A stretch of 64,000 nucleotides of DNA from Flavobacterium chilense (GTDB lineage Bacteria; Bacteroidota; Bacteroidia; Flavobacteriales; Flavobacteriaceae): assembly GCF_001602525.1 (NCBI RefSeq), contig NZ_LSYT01000011.1, positions 95,065 through 159,064 on the forward strand, in the 5' to 3' direction. A model generated the notes under the pieces. That model did not search any database and was not told the DNA's origin. It saw nothing but the letters and a program-made list of their open reading frames with translations. The translations under genes and the position numbers were made by a program. Shown here in pieces: positions 1-7,613 of this stretch. The stretch's first letter is position 1, and each line of letters opens with the position of its first letter.

Positions 1-40
1 CGGATTGACTTTGAAATTCTAAAAAAAAAAGTCAAAAATA

Positions 41-77
41 AAAAAAGCCTGAAAATTTAAATTTTCAGGCTTTTTTT
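41..77. terminator. Bidirectional intrinsic terminator
   Basis: A perfect 16-bp stem (41-56 with 61-76) around a TTAA loop, flanked by A and T runs, works as a terminator in either direction. It lies just past the stop of the minus-strand lipoprotein gene and would end that transcript, and also any plus-strand gene entering from the left of the window. Confidence 0.85.
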
Positions 78-80
78 ATT

Positions 81-494
81 TTAGTTATAAACGTGAATTA
101 CAGTTCCGCTTACTTCGACACGATATTGTTTTAATGGATATTCTTTTCCGCCAAGTCCGGTAAACAAACTATATTCTGTCTTGTCGCACGAACAAACAGC
201 ATTGATACCGTTTATGGTCATGGCATTGCATGAATTAATGGCTTGATTAGGGCATGCTGCATCAAATGCATTATAACCGCTTCCTGCATTAAAAATAATA
301 ATTCCTTTTGCTCCGTAATTAGGAACGATAACACCATTACTTACAAATTTAAGATTCGAATAGGCTGGTAAATTCATATCAACAGACAGATTAACGGCAT
401 AACTCGGAATGTAAGGATTTTTGTTGCTGATGCTATTATCACTACAAGAAAAAAGCACAGATACGAACACAATTAAGAGCCAGAATTTTTTCAT
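81..494 (-). CDS. Rieske-like lipoprotein without intact Fe-S ligands
   Basis: 137 residues. The N-terminus is a lipoprotein signal (MKKFWLLIVF..LFSC) with the lipobox cysteine near residue 17, so the product is probably anchored to a membrane facing the periplasm. The C-terminal half resembles a small Rieske fold: a 'FDAACPNQ' segment where CxH is expected, then 'CSCDKTEYSLFTG' where CxxH-G-x-x-F is expected. Both histidine ligands appear replaced (Asn and Asp), so a normal [2Fe-2S] cluster is unlikely. The Rieske assignment rests on motif spacing only. The gene stands alone, divergent from greA and closed by its own terminator. Function unknown. Confidence 0.6.
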   Translation of the reverse strand: MKKFWLLIVFVSVLFSCSDNSISNKNPYIPSYAVNLSVDMNLPAYSNLKFVSNGVIVPNYGAKGIIIFNAGSGYNAFDAACPNQAINSCNAMTINGINAVCSCDKTEYSLFTGLGGKEYPLKQYRVEVSGTVIHVYN

Positions 495-586
495 TATTTT
501 AATAAGAATTAGTGAAACAAAAATAAAATATTTAGATTTGAAATCTATATGATTAACATATAATTATGTACTATAAAAAATAATAG

Positions 587-594
587 TATATTTG
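587..594 (+). promoter_or_regulatory. -7 promoter element of greA
   Basis: TATATTTG matches the Bacteroidota -7 consensus TAnnTTTG. Transcription would begin around 599-602, immediately before or at the hairpin at 601-624. No strong -33 TTG is seen at the ideal spacing. Confidence 0.6.
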
Positions 595-600
595 TAATAC

Positions 601-624
601 AAAATCCCATCCCAATGGGATTTT
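601..624 (+). promoter_or_regulatory. Leader hairpin at the 5' end of greA mRNA
   Basis: A perfect 10-bp stem (AAAATCCCAT with ATGGGATTTT) and a CCCA loop, followed by two more T. It sits about 7 nt after the -7 element, so it would form the extreme 5' end of the mRNA. It could be a stability element, or an early terminator/attenuator because a T run follows. Confidence 0.6.
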
Positions 625-649
625 TTGTATTTATATAAACGATGAAGTT

Positions 650-1126
650 ATGAGTAAAGTATCTTATTATACCGCAGAAGGATTAAAAAAATTAAAAGAT
701 GAATTGGAGCATTTAAAAAGTGTAATGCGTCCAAAGGCATCTCAAGATATAGCAGAAGCAAGAGATAAAGGTGACTTATCTGAAAATGCTGAATATGATG
801 CGGCAAAAGAAGCACAAGGTTTGTTAGAAATGAGAATTGCAAAACTGGAAGAAGTGTATTCTAATGCAAGATTAATAGACGAATCGCAATTAGATGTTTC
901 GAAAGTTTTGGTACTTTCTAATGTAAAAATTAAAAACCAAAGCAACGGAATGGAAATGAAATATACACTTGTTGCTGAAAGTGAAGCAGATCTAAAAACA
1001 GGGAAAATTTCTGTAACTTCTCCTATTGGAAAAGGTTTACTAGGGAAATCTGTTGGGGAAGTAGCCGAAATTACAGTGCCAAATGGCGTTTTGAAATTCG
1101 AAATTCTGGAAATCTCAAGAGACTAA
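650..1126 (+). CDS. greA: Transcription elongation factor GreA
   Basis: 158 residues, the normal GreA length. GreA enters the RNA polymerase secondary channel and stimulates cleavage of backtracked RNA. The N-terminal coiled coil (about 1-75) carries the tip motif GDLSENAEYDAAKEAQ, with acidic residues Asp42 and Glu45 that position the catalytic metal. The C-terminal FKBP-like domain (about 80-158) ends in the typical 'VGEVAEITVPNG' segment. The start at 650 follows a short leader with a hairpin. The HIT gene lies 65 nt downstream on the same strand and may be co-transcribed. Confidence 0.96.
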   Translation: MSKVSYYTAEGLKKLKDELEHLKSVMRPKASQDIAEARDKGDLSENAEYDAAKEAQGLLEMRIAKLEEVYSNARLIDESQLDVSKVLVLSNVKIKNQSNGMEMKYTLVAESEADLKTGKISVTSPIGKGLLGKSVGEVAEITVPNGVLKFEILEISRD

Positions 1127-1191
1127 TTTTTAAAGTTTAACCGTTTAATCGTTAAGTTGGTTAACCGATTAATGAAATAAAAGAATAAACA

Positions 1192-1581
1192 ATGAGCAGT
1201 ATATTCACTAAAATAGTAAACGGAGAAATTCCAGCCTATAAAATTGCCGAAGACGATAATTATCTGGCTTTTTTAGATGTAAATCCAAATGCAAAAGGAC
1301 ACACACTTTGTATTCCGAAACAAGAAATCGATAAGATTTTTGATATGGATGATGAGTTGTATTTAGGATTAATGAAATTCTCAAAAAAAATTGCAGTTGC
1401 ACTCGAAAAAACAGTTCCATGTAAAAGAGTAGGAATTGCTGTTGTTGGTCTGGAAGTTCCTCATGCGCATGTACACTTGATTCCGTTAAACGAAATGGAT
1501 GAAATGCGTTTTCAAAATAAAGTATCTCTTTCTAAAGAAGAATTTGAAACTTTGGCTAAGAGCATTCAGGCAAATTTGTAA
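1192..1581 (+). CDS. HIT family nucleotide-binding hydrolase
   Basis: 129 residues. The histidine-triad motif HAHVHLIPL places His91, His93 and His95 at the active site, where family members (Hint/HinT type) hydrolyse nucleoside phosphoramidates or dinucleotides. The N-terminal 'SIFTKIVNGEIPAYKIAED' and 'FLDVNPNAKGHTLCIPK' segments are typical of the bacterial Hint branch. It is encoded 65 nt after greA in the same direction and ends before a bidirectional terminator. The exact physiological substrate cannot be told from sequence. Confidence 0.92.
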   Translation: MSSIFTKIVNGEIPAYKIAEDDNYLAFLDVNPNAKGHTLCIPKQEIDKIFDMDDELYLGLMKFSKKIAVALEKTVPCKRVGIAVVGLEVPHAHVHLIPLNEMDEMRFQNKVSLSKEEFETLAKSIQANL

Positions 1582-1670
1582 AAATACTGTCAGATTGAGG
1601 GAAGTCGAAACCTTTTTGTGTTCAAAAAATCTCAATTCAACTCGATTTGCTAATCAAAATAAAAAAAGAT

Positions 1671-1706
1671 AAAGTGTAGTAAAAATGATTTTTGCTACAC
1701 TTTTTT
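1671..1706. terminator. Bidirectional terminator between convergent genes
   Basis: A 16-bp stem (1671-1686 with 1688-1703, one G-T pair), A-rich on the left and T-rich on the right. It separates the plus-strand HIT gene from the minus-strand histidine kinase and overlaps the last codons of the kinase. Confidence 0.8.
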
Positions 1707-2843
1707 GTTTAATGAAATCTGAAAAGTAGTGCCTTTTCCAATTTCAGAATTTAAAACTTTTATTTTTCCATTGTGGTATTCTTCTACAATTCGTTTAGTA
1801 AGAGAAAGGCCTAATCCCCAGCCACGTTTTTTGGTCGTAAAACCAGGTTCGAATATGGTTTTAAACTGTTTTTTCAGGATTCCCGTTCCTGAATCTTTTA
1901 CATTTATTTTTACATGCTGTGCGTCCTGTTCGATTTGAAGGTCCAATGTTCCTTTTCCTTTCATTGCGTCAATGGCATTTTTAACTAAATTCTCGATAGT
2001 CCAGCTGTGTAAAGTTGGGTTAATCATAACCAGAATAGGCTCTTTTGTACCGTGATAAGAAAAAGCAACCTGCTTAGAAAAACGAGATTGTAAATACTCA
2101 TACGAATTCAAAGTCTCGGCTACAATATCATGCGTTTCTAATACAGGAACCGATCCAATTTTAGAAAAACGGTCTGTGATAGTCTGTAAACGTTCGACAT
2201 CTTTTTCAATTTCGGTTGTTATAGAAGCATCAATATCTTCTGTTTTTAATATTTCAACCCAGCCAATTAAGGAGGATAAAGGTGTTCCAATCTGATGTGC
2301 TGTTTCTTTTGCCATTCCAGCCCAAAGTTTGTTTTGGGTAGCCATTTTAGTGCTTTTGTAAAAATTATAAATTAGTGCACCAAACAAAAAGATAATCAAT
2401 AATAAAGCAACAGGATAATATTTTAGTTTATTGAGTAATGCCGAATTACCATAATACAATTCCTGATGTTTTCCGGGAGCATATTCAATAACAATTGGAT
2501 CATTTTCGTTTTTTAGATTATTCAGATAGGAAATTGATTTTTCTTTGTTTTGCAGAATCTCTTCCGGAACATTTACAGAATTAATTACCTTGTCATACAT
2601 CGTTAACATAACAGGTACCGAGGTATTGTTGTTTATAATTTGAAGCGGTAAATCTAAATCTGTATTTTCATCAGCATTAACGAGTGTTTTTTGTGCATTT
2701 GCCAAAAGGTTCATTTTCAGTCTTTCTTCATTTTTAAAAATCTGAAAAAAAGTATAAGTGTTCCAGAGAATCAAAGAAATGATTAAAAAGGAAATAAAAA
2801 TGATAATCCAGCGGGTTGTATTTCTTCTTTCGGAAAAAGACAT
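1695..2843 (-). CDS. Membrane sensor histidine kinase
   Basis: 382 residues from the preferred ATG at 2841-2843. An upstream in-frame ATG at 2882 would add 13 residues ahead of the cytoplasmic 'MSFSERRNTTRW' end. Two membrane segments (about 12-32 and 142-162) bracket a periplasmic sensor region of roughly 105 residues with no recognised domain. The kinase core follows: H-box 'ETAHQIGTPLSSL' with phospho-acceptor His183, N-box 'NLVKNAIDAMKGKG', G1 'DSGTGI' and G2 'GWGLGLSLTKRIV'. It is an orphan: no response regulator is adjacent, so the partner is unknown. Confidence 0.9.
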   Translation of the reverse strand: MSFSERRNTTRWIIIFISFLIISLILWNTYTFFQIFKNEERLKMNLLANAQKTLVNADENTDLDLPLQIINNNTSVPVMLTMYDKVINSVNVPEEILQNKEKSISYLNNLKNENDPIVIEYAPGKHQELYYGNSALLNKLKYYPVALLLIIFLFGALIYNFYKSTKMATQNKLWAGMAKETAHQIGTPLSSLIGWVEILKTEDIDASITTEIEKDVERLQTITDRFSKIGSVPVLETHDIVAETLNSYEYLQSRFSKQVAFSYHGTKEPILVMINPTLHSWTIENLVKNAIDAMKGKGTLDLQIEQDAQHVKINVKDSGTGILKKQFKTIFEPGFTTKKRGWGLGLSLTKRIVEEYHNGKIKVLNSEIGKGTTFQISLNKKV

Positions 2844-2938
2844 AAGTATATTTTTGAGGTATAAATATAACGAAATAAACACATTTAATATTTTGTAAAT
2901 TGCTAAAGATTTTTGGTTTTTAAATGGAAAACTATTTC

Positions 2939-2966
2939 TTTGGATTAAACGATTTCTATACTTTTG
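2939..2966 (+). promoter_or_regulatory. Promoter of the flavin reductase gene
   Basis: TTTG (2939-2942) and TACTTTTG (2959-2966), 16 bp apart, fit the Bacteroidota promoter form. The transcript would have a leader of about 30 nt before the ATG at 3004. Confidence 0.55.
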
Positions 2967-3003
2967 TACTTGCCGAAATGAGGTTCGGTTAAAAAGAAAA
3001 AAT

Positions 3004-3879
3004 ATGATTAGTATCGATCCAAAAGAGATACCAACAGCAAAATTACAGGGTTACCTGCAAAGTGCTGTAGGACCAAGACCAATTGCGTTTGCCAGTACAA
3101 TTAGTGCAAAAGGAATCCCAAATTTGTCTCCTTTTAGTTTCTTTAATGTGTTTAGTGCCAATCCGCCAATTTTGGTTTTTTCACCAGCAAGACGAGTGCG
3201 TGACAATACCATAAAACATACATTAATTAATGCTGAGGCAACAAAGGAAGTCGTAATTAATGTTGTAAATTATGATTTAGTACAGCAAACATCTTTGGCG
3301 AGTACAGAATATGGAGATGGTGTAAACGAATTTGTAAAGGCCGGATTAACACAAATTCCGTCAGAATTAGTAAAACCGTATCGTGTAAAAGAGTCTCCGG
3401 TGCAATTTGAATGCAAAGTTACGCAGATTATTCCTTTAGGGGATCAGGGCGGAGCAGGAAACCTGATTCTCTGTGAAGTTGTTAAAATTCATATTCATGA
3501 ATCGATTCTGGATGAAAACGGAGCGATTGACCAACATAAAATTGATTTGGTTTCGAGATTAGGAAGTAACTGGTATTCAAGATCGAATGAAGGGCTTTTT
3601 GAAGTGCCAAAACCATTAACAACACTAGGCGTAGGTGTAGATGCCATACCAAATCATATAAAAGAAAGTACCGTTTTTAACGGAAATGATTTTGGAAAAT
3701 TAGGTAATATAGAAGCCTTGCCTACAACGGAAGAAGTTAGTATATTTGTGAAGGAAAATTTTTCGGTAAAAGGAGTATTGAGTTCAGATGACCAGGAAAA
3801 AGTACATTTAGAAGCCAAAAAATACCTTAACAAAGATGATATTTCATCTGCCTGGAAAGTGCTTTTAGCAAAGAAGTAA
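3004..3879 (+). CDS. Flavin reductase family (flavoredoxin-like) protein
   Basis: 291 residues. The N-terminal 190 or so residues match the FMN-binding split-barrel flavin reductase family: 'GPRPIAFASTISAKGIPNLSPFSFFNVFSANPP' style core, then 'FSPARR..RDNTIKHT'. Members bind FMN and reduce flavin or act as flavoredoxins; the natural substrate here is not evident. The C-terminal 90 residues form an extra mixed-charge extension typical of the Bacteroidota homologues. The DUF3127 gene begins 30 nt downstream and is probably co-transcribed. Confidence 0.88.
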   Translation: MISIDPKEIPTAKLQGYLQSAVGPRPIAFASTISAKGIPNLSPFSFFNVFSANPPILVFSPARRVRDNTIKHTLINAEATKEVVINVVNYDLVQQTSLASTEYGDGVNEFVKAGLTQIPSELVKPYRVKESPVQFECKVTQIIPLGDQGGAGNLILCEVVKIHIHESILDENGAIDQHKIDLVSRLGSNWYSRSNEGLFEVPKPLTTLGVGVDAIPNHIKESTVFNGNDFGKLGNIEALPTTEEVSIFVKENFSVKGVLSSDDQEKVHLEAKKYLNKDDISSAWKVLLAKK

Positions 3880-3909
3880 GAAAAGAAACAATAATTAATA
3901 TAGAAGAAG

Positions 3910-4281
3910 ATGGAAGTTACAGGAAAAGTAAAAGTGGTTAACCCAGAGCAACAAGTTAGTGCTGCATTCAAAAAAAGAGAGTTGGTTGTTACCACAGATG
4001 AGCAGTATCCACAGCATATTTTGATCGAATTTACACAAGATAAATGCGATTTATTAAGTAGCTACAAACAAGGTGAGGCAGTAAAAGTTTCTATCAATTT
4101 AAGAGGAAGAGAATGGGTTAATCCTCAAGGAGAAACCAGATATTTCAATAGTATTCAAGGTTGGAGAATTGAAAGAGTAGCTCCTGAAGGTCCTGCACAG
4201 ACACCTCCAATGCCAGCAGCAGAAGCTTTTGCACCGGCAACGAATGTAAACGAAGACGAACCGGACGATTTACCGTTCTAA
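3910..4281 (+). CDS. DUF3127 protein with SSB-like acidic tail
   Basis: 123 residues. The first 90 or so residues match the DUF3127 family, a predicted OB-fold ('MEVTGKVKVV', 'LRGREWVNPQGETRYFNSIQGW'). A Pro/Ala-rich linker follows, ending in the acidic tip EDEPDDLPF. That tip closely resembles the DDDIPF tail with which single-stranded DNA-binding proteins recruit repair partners. The resemblance suggests an SSB-like or SSB-mimic role, but this is inference; the family has no firm function. Thirty nucleotides after the flavin reductase gene and followed by a terminator. Confidence 0.85.
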   Translation: MEVTGKVKVVNPEQQVSAAFKKRELVVTTDEQYPQHILIEFTQDKCDLLSSYKQGEAVKVSINLRGREWVNPQGETRYFNSIQGWRIERVAPEGPAQTPPMPAAEAFAPATNVNEDEPDDLPF

Positions 4282-4310
4282 GAAGTCTAAATAACAATTT
4301 ATCAAATTCC

Positions 4311-4353
4311 AAATTCCAAATCATTCAGATGTATTTGGGATTTGGAATTTTTT
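4311..4353 (+). terminator. Terminator after the DUF3127 gene
   Basis: AAATTCCAAATC (4311-4322) pairs with GATTTGGAATTT (4339-4350) and is followed by further T. The loop is about 16 nt. The AAATTCCAAATTCC wording is a low-complexity spacer repeat also seen near 17561-17650. Confidence 0.65.
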
Positions 4354-4449
4354 GTATTGAAAACCAGGTATATTTATGTTATTTAGGTATAAAGAAATCC
4401 AGGTTGTAGTGCATTTAAAACAATTTTAAAAATTGATTATTCTTTAAAG

Positions 4450-5100
4450 ATGTATTTTATATTTGAAAATTTATATTTTCCACCCGTCTCAGAAGCCGAT
4501 GAAGAAGGAGTTCTTGCAGTTGGAGGTGATTTAAGTCCGGAACGGCTAAAACTAGCTTATAAAAGAGGTATTTTTCCCTGGTTTAATGAAGGAGAATCAA
4601 TCCTGTGGTGGGCACCGGATCCACGAATGATATTGTATTTGGATGAATTAGTGGTTTCTAAAAGCATGCGAAATATTTTAAACAGAAAGCTGTTTACGGT
4701 TACGTTTAATACCTGTTTTAGAGATGTGATTTTAAACTGCCAGAAAGTATTACGTGATGGTCAGGACGGAACCTGGATTTCTGATGAAATAGTTAAGTCC
4801 TATTGTGAACTACACCATCAGGGAATTGCAAAATCTGTTGAGGTTTGGCAGGATGAGGTTTTAGTAGGAGGTTTGTATGGTGTCGATTTGGGACATGTGT
4901 TTTGTGGAGAAAGTATGTTTTCGAAAGTATCTAATGCTTCAAAAGTAGCTTTTATCGCTTTGGTAAATCATTTAAAAAAAGAGAATTACAAATTACTGGA
5001 CTGTCAGGTTTATAATCCGCATTTAGAAAGTCTGGGCTGCCGCGAAATTGATCGAGAAGACTTTATGGCTATTTTAGAAAGTGAGAAATCATCAATATAA
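4450..5100 (+). CDS. aat: Leucyl/phenylalanyl-tRNA-protein transferase
   Basis: 216 residues, typical Aat length. The enzyme transfers Leu or Phe from aminoacyl-tRNA to N-terminal Arg or Lys of proteins, creating N-degrons for ClpS/ClpAP-type proteolysis. Signature segments are 'FPPVSEADEEGVLAVGGDLSPERL', 'GIFPWF', 'ILWWAPDPRM', 'TWISDEIVKSYCELHHQGIAKSVEVW' and 'VGGLYGV..GHVFCGESMFS'. It ends 7 nt from the convergent thiF-like gene, with no clear terminator between them. Confidence 0.96.
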   Translation: MYFIFENLYFPPVSEADEEGVLAVGGDLSPERLKLAYKRGIFPWFNEGESILWWAPDPRMILYLDELVVSKSMRNILNRKLFTVTFNTCFRDVILNCQKVLRDGQDGTWISDEIVKSYCELHHQGIAKSVEVWQDEVLVGGLYGVDLGHVFCGESMFSKVSNASKVAFIALVNHLKKENYKLLDCQVYNPHLESLGCREIDREDFMAILESEKSSI

Positions 5101-5107
5101 TTGCTAT

Positions 5108-5818
5108 CTAAAAATTTAATTTTGTAAAACTCCAGTTTAGCGTATTAAAGAGGATCAATTCATTTTTTAAAGTGGGTAATTCCAAAATTAATTTGAGTGT
5201 TTCCTGAGCCATCATAGTGCCTATAATTCCGGGAAGAGTGCCCAGGACACCATTTAAATTGCAATTTGGAGCCTCTTTTGGATCCGGCATTTCCGGAAAT
5301 AAATCTCTTAGATTTTTACTTTCTTTATGGTTAAAAACAGCTATTTGTCCATCAAATTTTAAAATACTGCCATAAACTAAAGACTTCCCATGCTGAACAC
5401 AAGTATCATTGACTAAATAACGTGTTGCAAAATTGTCAGAACCATCTACAACAATATCATAGTGTTCTATAATTCTCACTGCATTTTCGGCCGTTAGCTT
5501 TTCCGGAATTGCCACGACTTCGATTAAAGGATTCAGTTTCGAAACTACTTCCTGAGAAACAAGGGCTTTTTCTTGCCCGATTTCATTTTCAGTGTATAAA
5601 ATCTGACGATGCAAATTGTGAATTTCAATACGATCAAAATCCATAATACCAATATAACCCACACCTGCAGTCGAAAGATATTGCAGCACCGGACAGCCTA
5701 AACCACCTGCTCCAATTACCAATACTTTTGCTCTTTTTAATTTTTCCTGCCCTTCATCGCCAATTTCAGGTAATATGGTTTGCCTGTTGTAACGTAAAAA
5801 TTCTTGTATAATACTCAT
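5108..5818 (-). CDS. thiF: ThiF/MoeB/HesA-family adenylyltransferase
   Basis: 236 residues. E1-like enzyme that would adenylate the C-terminal Gly-Gly of ThiS for sulfur transfer. The nucleotide-binding loop 'GAGGLGCPVLQYLSTAGVG' and the catalytic Arg/Asp region 'NLHRQILYTENEIGQEKA' and 'DGSDNFATRYLVND' are present, as is 'GVLGTLPGIIGTMMAQE'. Oddity: the paired CxxC zinc ligands of MoeB/ThiF are not seen; only one cysteine remains in 'APNCNLNGV'. It is the last gene of the thiamine operon, 97 nt after thiH. MoeB-type use cannot be excluded, but context favours ThiF. Confidence 0.85.
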   Translation of the reverse strand: MSIIQEFLRYNRQTILPEIGDEGQEKLKRAKVLVIGAGGLGCPVLQYLSTAGVGYIGIMDFDRIEIHNLHRQILYTENEIGQEKALVSQEVVSKLNPLIEVVAIPEKLTAENAVRIIEHYDIVVDGSDNFATRYLVNDTCVQHGKSLVYGSILKFDGQIAVFNHKESKNLRDLFPEMPDPKEAPNCNLNGVLGTLPGIIGTMMAQETLKLILELPTLKNELILFNTLNWSFTKLNF

Positions 5819-5914
5819 TTTTTTAGTTTTAAAATTTGAAAGTCAAATGTCAAAAGCCGTGGAAGCAGATTAAAGTCAGATGATATATGATTTTGGACTT
5901 TATGACCTTCGACT

Positions 5915-7036
5915 TTAAAACTTTCGACTGTATGATTTGTTCCAGTCTTTCCAGACAGGTTCATAGCCTGCATTTTTTATAATGTTTGATATTTCATTTG
6001 CAGAGCGCTCATCGCTGATTTCGAATTGTTCCAAAGATTGTGGATCAACAACATAACCTCCCGGATTTGTTTTAGAACCTGCACTCATACTAGTAACCCC
6101 AATTGGGATAATGTTGTTTCTGAATTTTTCATTCTCCCGTGTAGAAATAGAAATTTCTAAATCTTCATTCCATAATCGATAAGCACAGATTAGTTGTGTC
6201 AAATCTTTGTCATCCATAATAAAGTTGGGTTCAATAATACCTTCAGCGGGGCGAAGTCGTGGAAACGAAACAGAATATTTGGTTTGCCAATAGGTTTTTT
6301 GAAGGTAATCCAAATGTAGGGCATTAAAGAAGCTGTCTGTTCTCCAGTCTTCTAAACCCAATAAAACCCCCAATCCGATTTTATGAATTCCTGCAGTTCC
6401 AATTCGGTCAGGAGTTTCGAGCCTATAATCGAAATTGGATTTTTTACCTTTTGTATGATACTTTTTGTAAACTTCCTGATGGTAAGTTTCCTGATAGACT
6501 AAAACGGAGTATACTCCGGCTTCATGCAAACGAATATAATCTTCTGTGGAAAGCGGTTGAACCTCGACAGAAATAATCGAAAATTGCTCCCGTATCAAAG
6601 CAATTGCATTTAGAAAATAATTAATATTTACGGTATAATTTGCTTCACCGGTAACTAGTAAAACATGATCGAAACCAATATTTTTTAGAGCCTCAACTTC
6701 AATTTTAATCTCATTATCTGAAAGGGTTTTTCGTTTGATTTTATTATCGAGACTAAAACCACAATAAGTACAGATGTTCTGGCATTCGTTGCTCAAATAA
6801 AGAGGAGCATACATCTGAATGGTTTTTCCAAAACGTTTTTTTGTTATCTGATGACATTCCTGCGCCATTTGCTCCAGATAATTTTGAGCAGCAGGAGAAA
6901 TCAAAACTAAAAAATCATCGAGATTTCGTTTGGTTTTAGCCAAAGAACGTTCAACATCTTTTGATGAGGTTTGGTGTATTTTAGATTGAATGGAATCCCA
7001 GTTATATTTTTCAAAAACCGATTTGAATGTTTTCAT
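5915..7036 (-). CDS. thiH: 2-iminoacetate synthase ThiH (radical SAM)
   Basis: 373 residues from the ATG at 7034-7036; an in-frame ATG at 7057 would add 7 residues read from the flanking repeat and is less likely. ThiH cleaves tyrosine to dehydroglycine (2-iminoacetate) for thiazole formation. The radical-SAM motif CQNICTYC gives Cys85, Cys89 and Cys92 as [4Fe-4S] ligands, and 'GVTSMSAGSKTNPGGY' near the C-terminus is typical. Having ThiH rather than ThiO means the tyrosine-dependent route. It is separated from thiG by the inverted-repeat cassette. Confidence 0.95.
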   Translation of the reverse strand: MKTFKSVFEKYNWDSIQSKIHQTSSKDVERSLAKTKRNLDDFLVLISPAAQNYLEQMAQECHQITKKRFGKTIQMYAPLYLSNECQNICTYCGFSLDNKIKRKTLSDNEIKIEVEALKNIGFDHVLLVTGEANYTVNINYFLNAIALIREQFSIISVEVQPLSTEDYIRLHEAGVYSVLVYQETYHQEVYKKYHTKGKKSNFDYRLETPDRIGTAGIHKIGLGVLLGLEDWRTDSFFNALHLDYLQKTYWQTKYSVSFPRLRPAEGIIEPNFIMDDKDLTQLICAYRLWNEDLEISISTRENEKFRNNIIPIGVTSMSAGSKTNPGGYVVDPQSLEQFEISDERSANEISNIIKNAGYEPVWKDWNKSYSRKF

Positions 7037-7051
7037 TGGATTGTGTTTTTG

Positions 7052-7082
7052 TTTCACGCAGATTTTACAGATTTAGGCAGAT
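7052..7082 (+). repeat. Left terminal inverted repeat
   Basis: Begins TTTCACGCAGATTTT, then continues with the internal pattern AGATTTAGGCAGAT. Short direct repeats of CAGATTT are visible inside it. This style of 'CGCAGATTTnnGCAGATT' repeat is, from general knowledge, dispersed in many Bacteroidota genomes. Confidence 0.65.
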
Positions 7083-7093
7083 AAAATATGATT

Positions 7094-7474
7094 TCATATT
7101 TTGTTAGCAATTCTTTTGATATCGTTTAAGATATTTAACGTATTGAAATTGACTAACAATCCTAATTTTTTATTTGTTAGTCTTAGATATGTAGCAAATT
7201 GTTTATAATGTATTGCTCCTAATTCTTCAACTGATTTTAATTCAATTATTACTTTGGCTTCTACTAAAAGATCAATTCTAAAAGCAGGTTCTAATGTTAT
7301 TTCTTCATAAGAAATTATAACTTCAACCTGTTTTTGAACATGTAAATCAATTTTTGTCAATTCATAAAACAAAGCACTCTCATAAACAGATTCGAATAAT
7401 CCAGGTCCCAAATTATTATATACTTTAAAAATAGCTCCGCGCACTAAATATGAAATCTCATTTTCTGTCATCAT
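7094..7474 (-). CDS. GxxExxY protein (PD-(D/E)XK nuclease-like)
   Basis: 126 residues. The family name motif is at residues 25-31 (GLFESVY). Residues 68-80 read D..(9)..ELK, that is Asp68, Glu78 and Lys80, matching a PD-(D/E)XK nuclease core; Gln92 lies where such folds often carry a conserved residue. Family function is not established; a DNA nuclease is the structural prediction. There is no signal peptide. The gene is co-oriented with the thiamine operon but has no link to thiamine chemistry and sits inside inverted repeats. A start at the second Met (7471) is equally possible. Confidence 0.85.
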   Translation of the reverse strand: MMTENEISYLVRGAIFKVYNNLGPGLFESVYESALFYELTKIDLHVQKQVEVIISYEEITLEPAFRIDLLVEAKVIIELKSVEELGAIHYKQFATYLRLTNKKLGLLVNFNTLNILNDIKRIANKI

Positions 7475-7576
7475 TCTTTAATTTTAAATTTGATTCAAAA
7501 ATAAAGAATTTTCTTTCTTTTTTATTTCGTTTTTTGAACAGGTTTTAATAGATAAATAATGAATAGATCATTTTAA

Positions 7577-7608
7577 ATCAGCTTAAATCTTCAAAAATCT
7601 GCGTGAAA
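7577..7608 (-). repeat. Right terminal inverted repeat
   Basis: Read on the minus strand it begins TTTCACGCAGATTTT and continues AGATTTAAGCTGAT. It matches the left repeat exactly for the outer 15 bp and imperfectly beyond, with one extra base. Confidence 0.65.
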
Positions 7609-7613
7609 TAATT

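Larger units (their letters stand above)
7052..7608. mobile_element. GxxExxY cassette with terminal inverted repeats
   Basis: A 557-bp unit bounded by TTTCACGCAGATTTT at 7052-7066 and its exact reverse complement at 7594-7608. Similarity continues inward for about 31 bp in total. It contains one ORF (7094-7474). It begins 15 bp upstream of the thiH ATG and stops 5 bp before the thiG stop codon, so it fills the thiG-thiH gap. No target-site duplication is obvious. The mobile nature is inferred from the repeats and the unrelated cargo. Confidence 0.5.
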
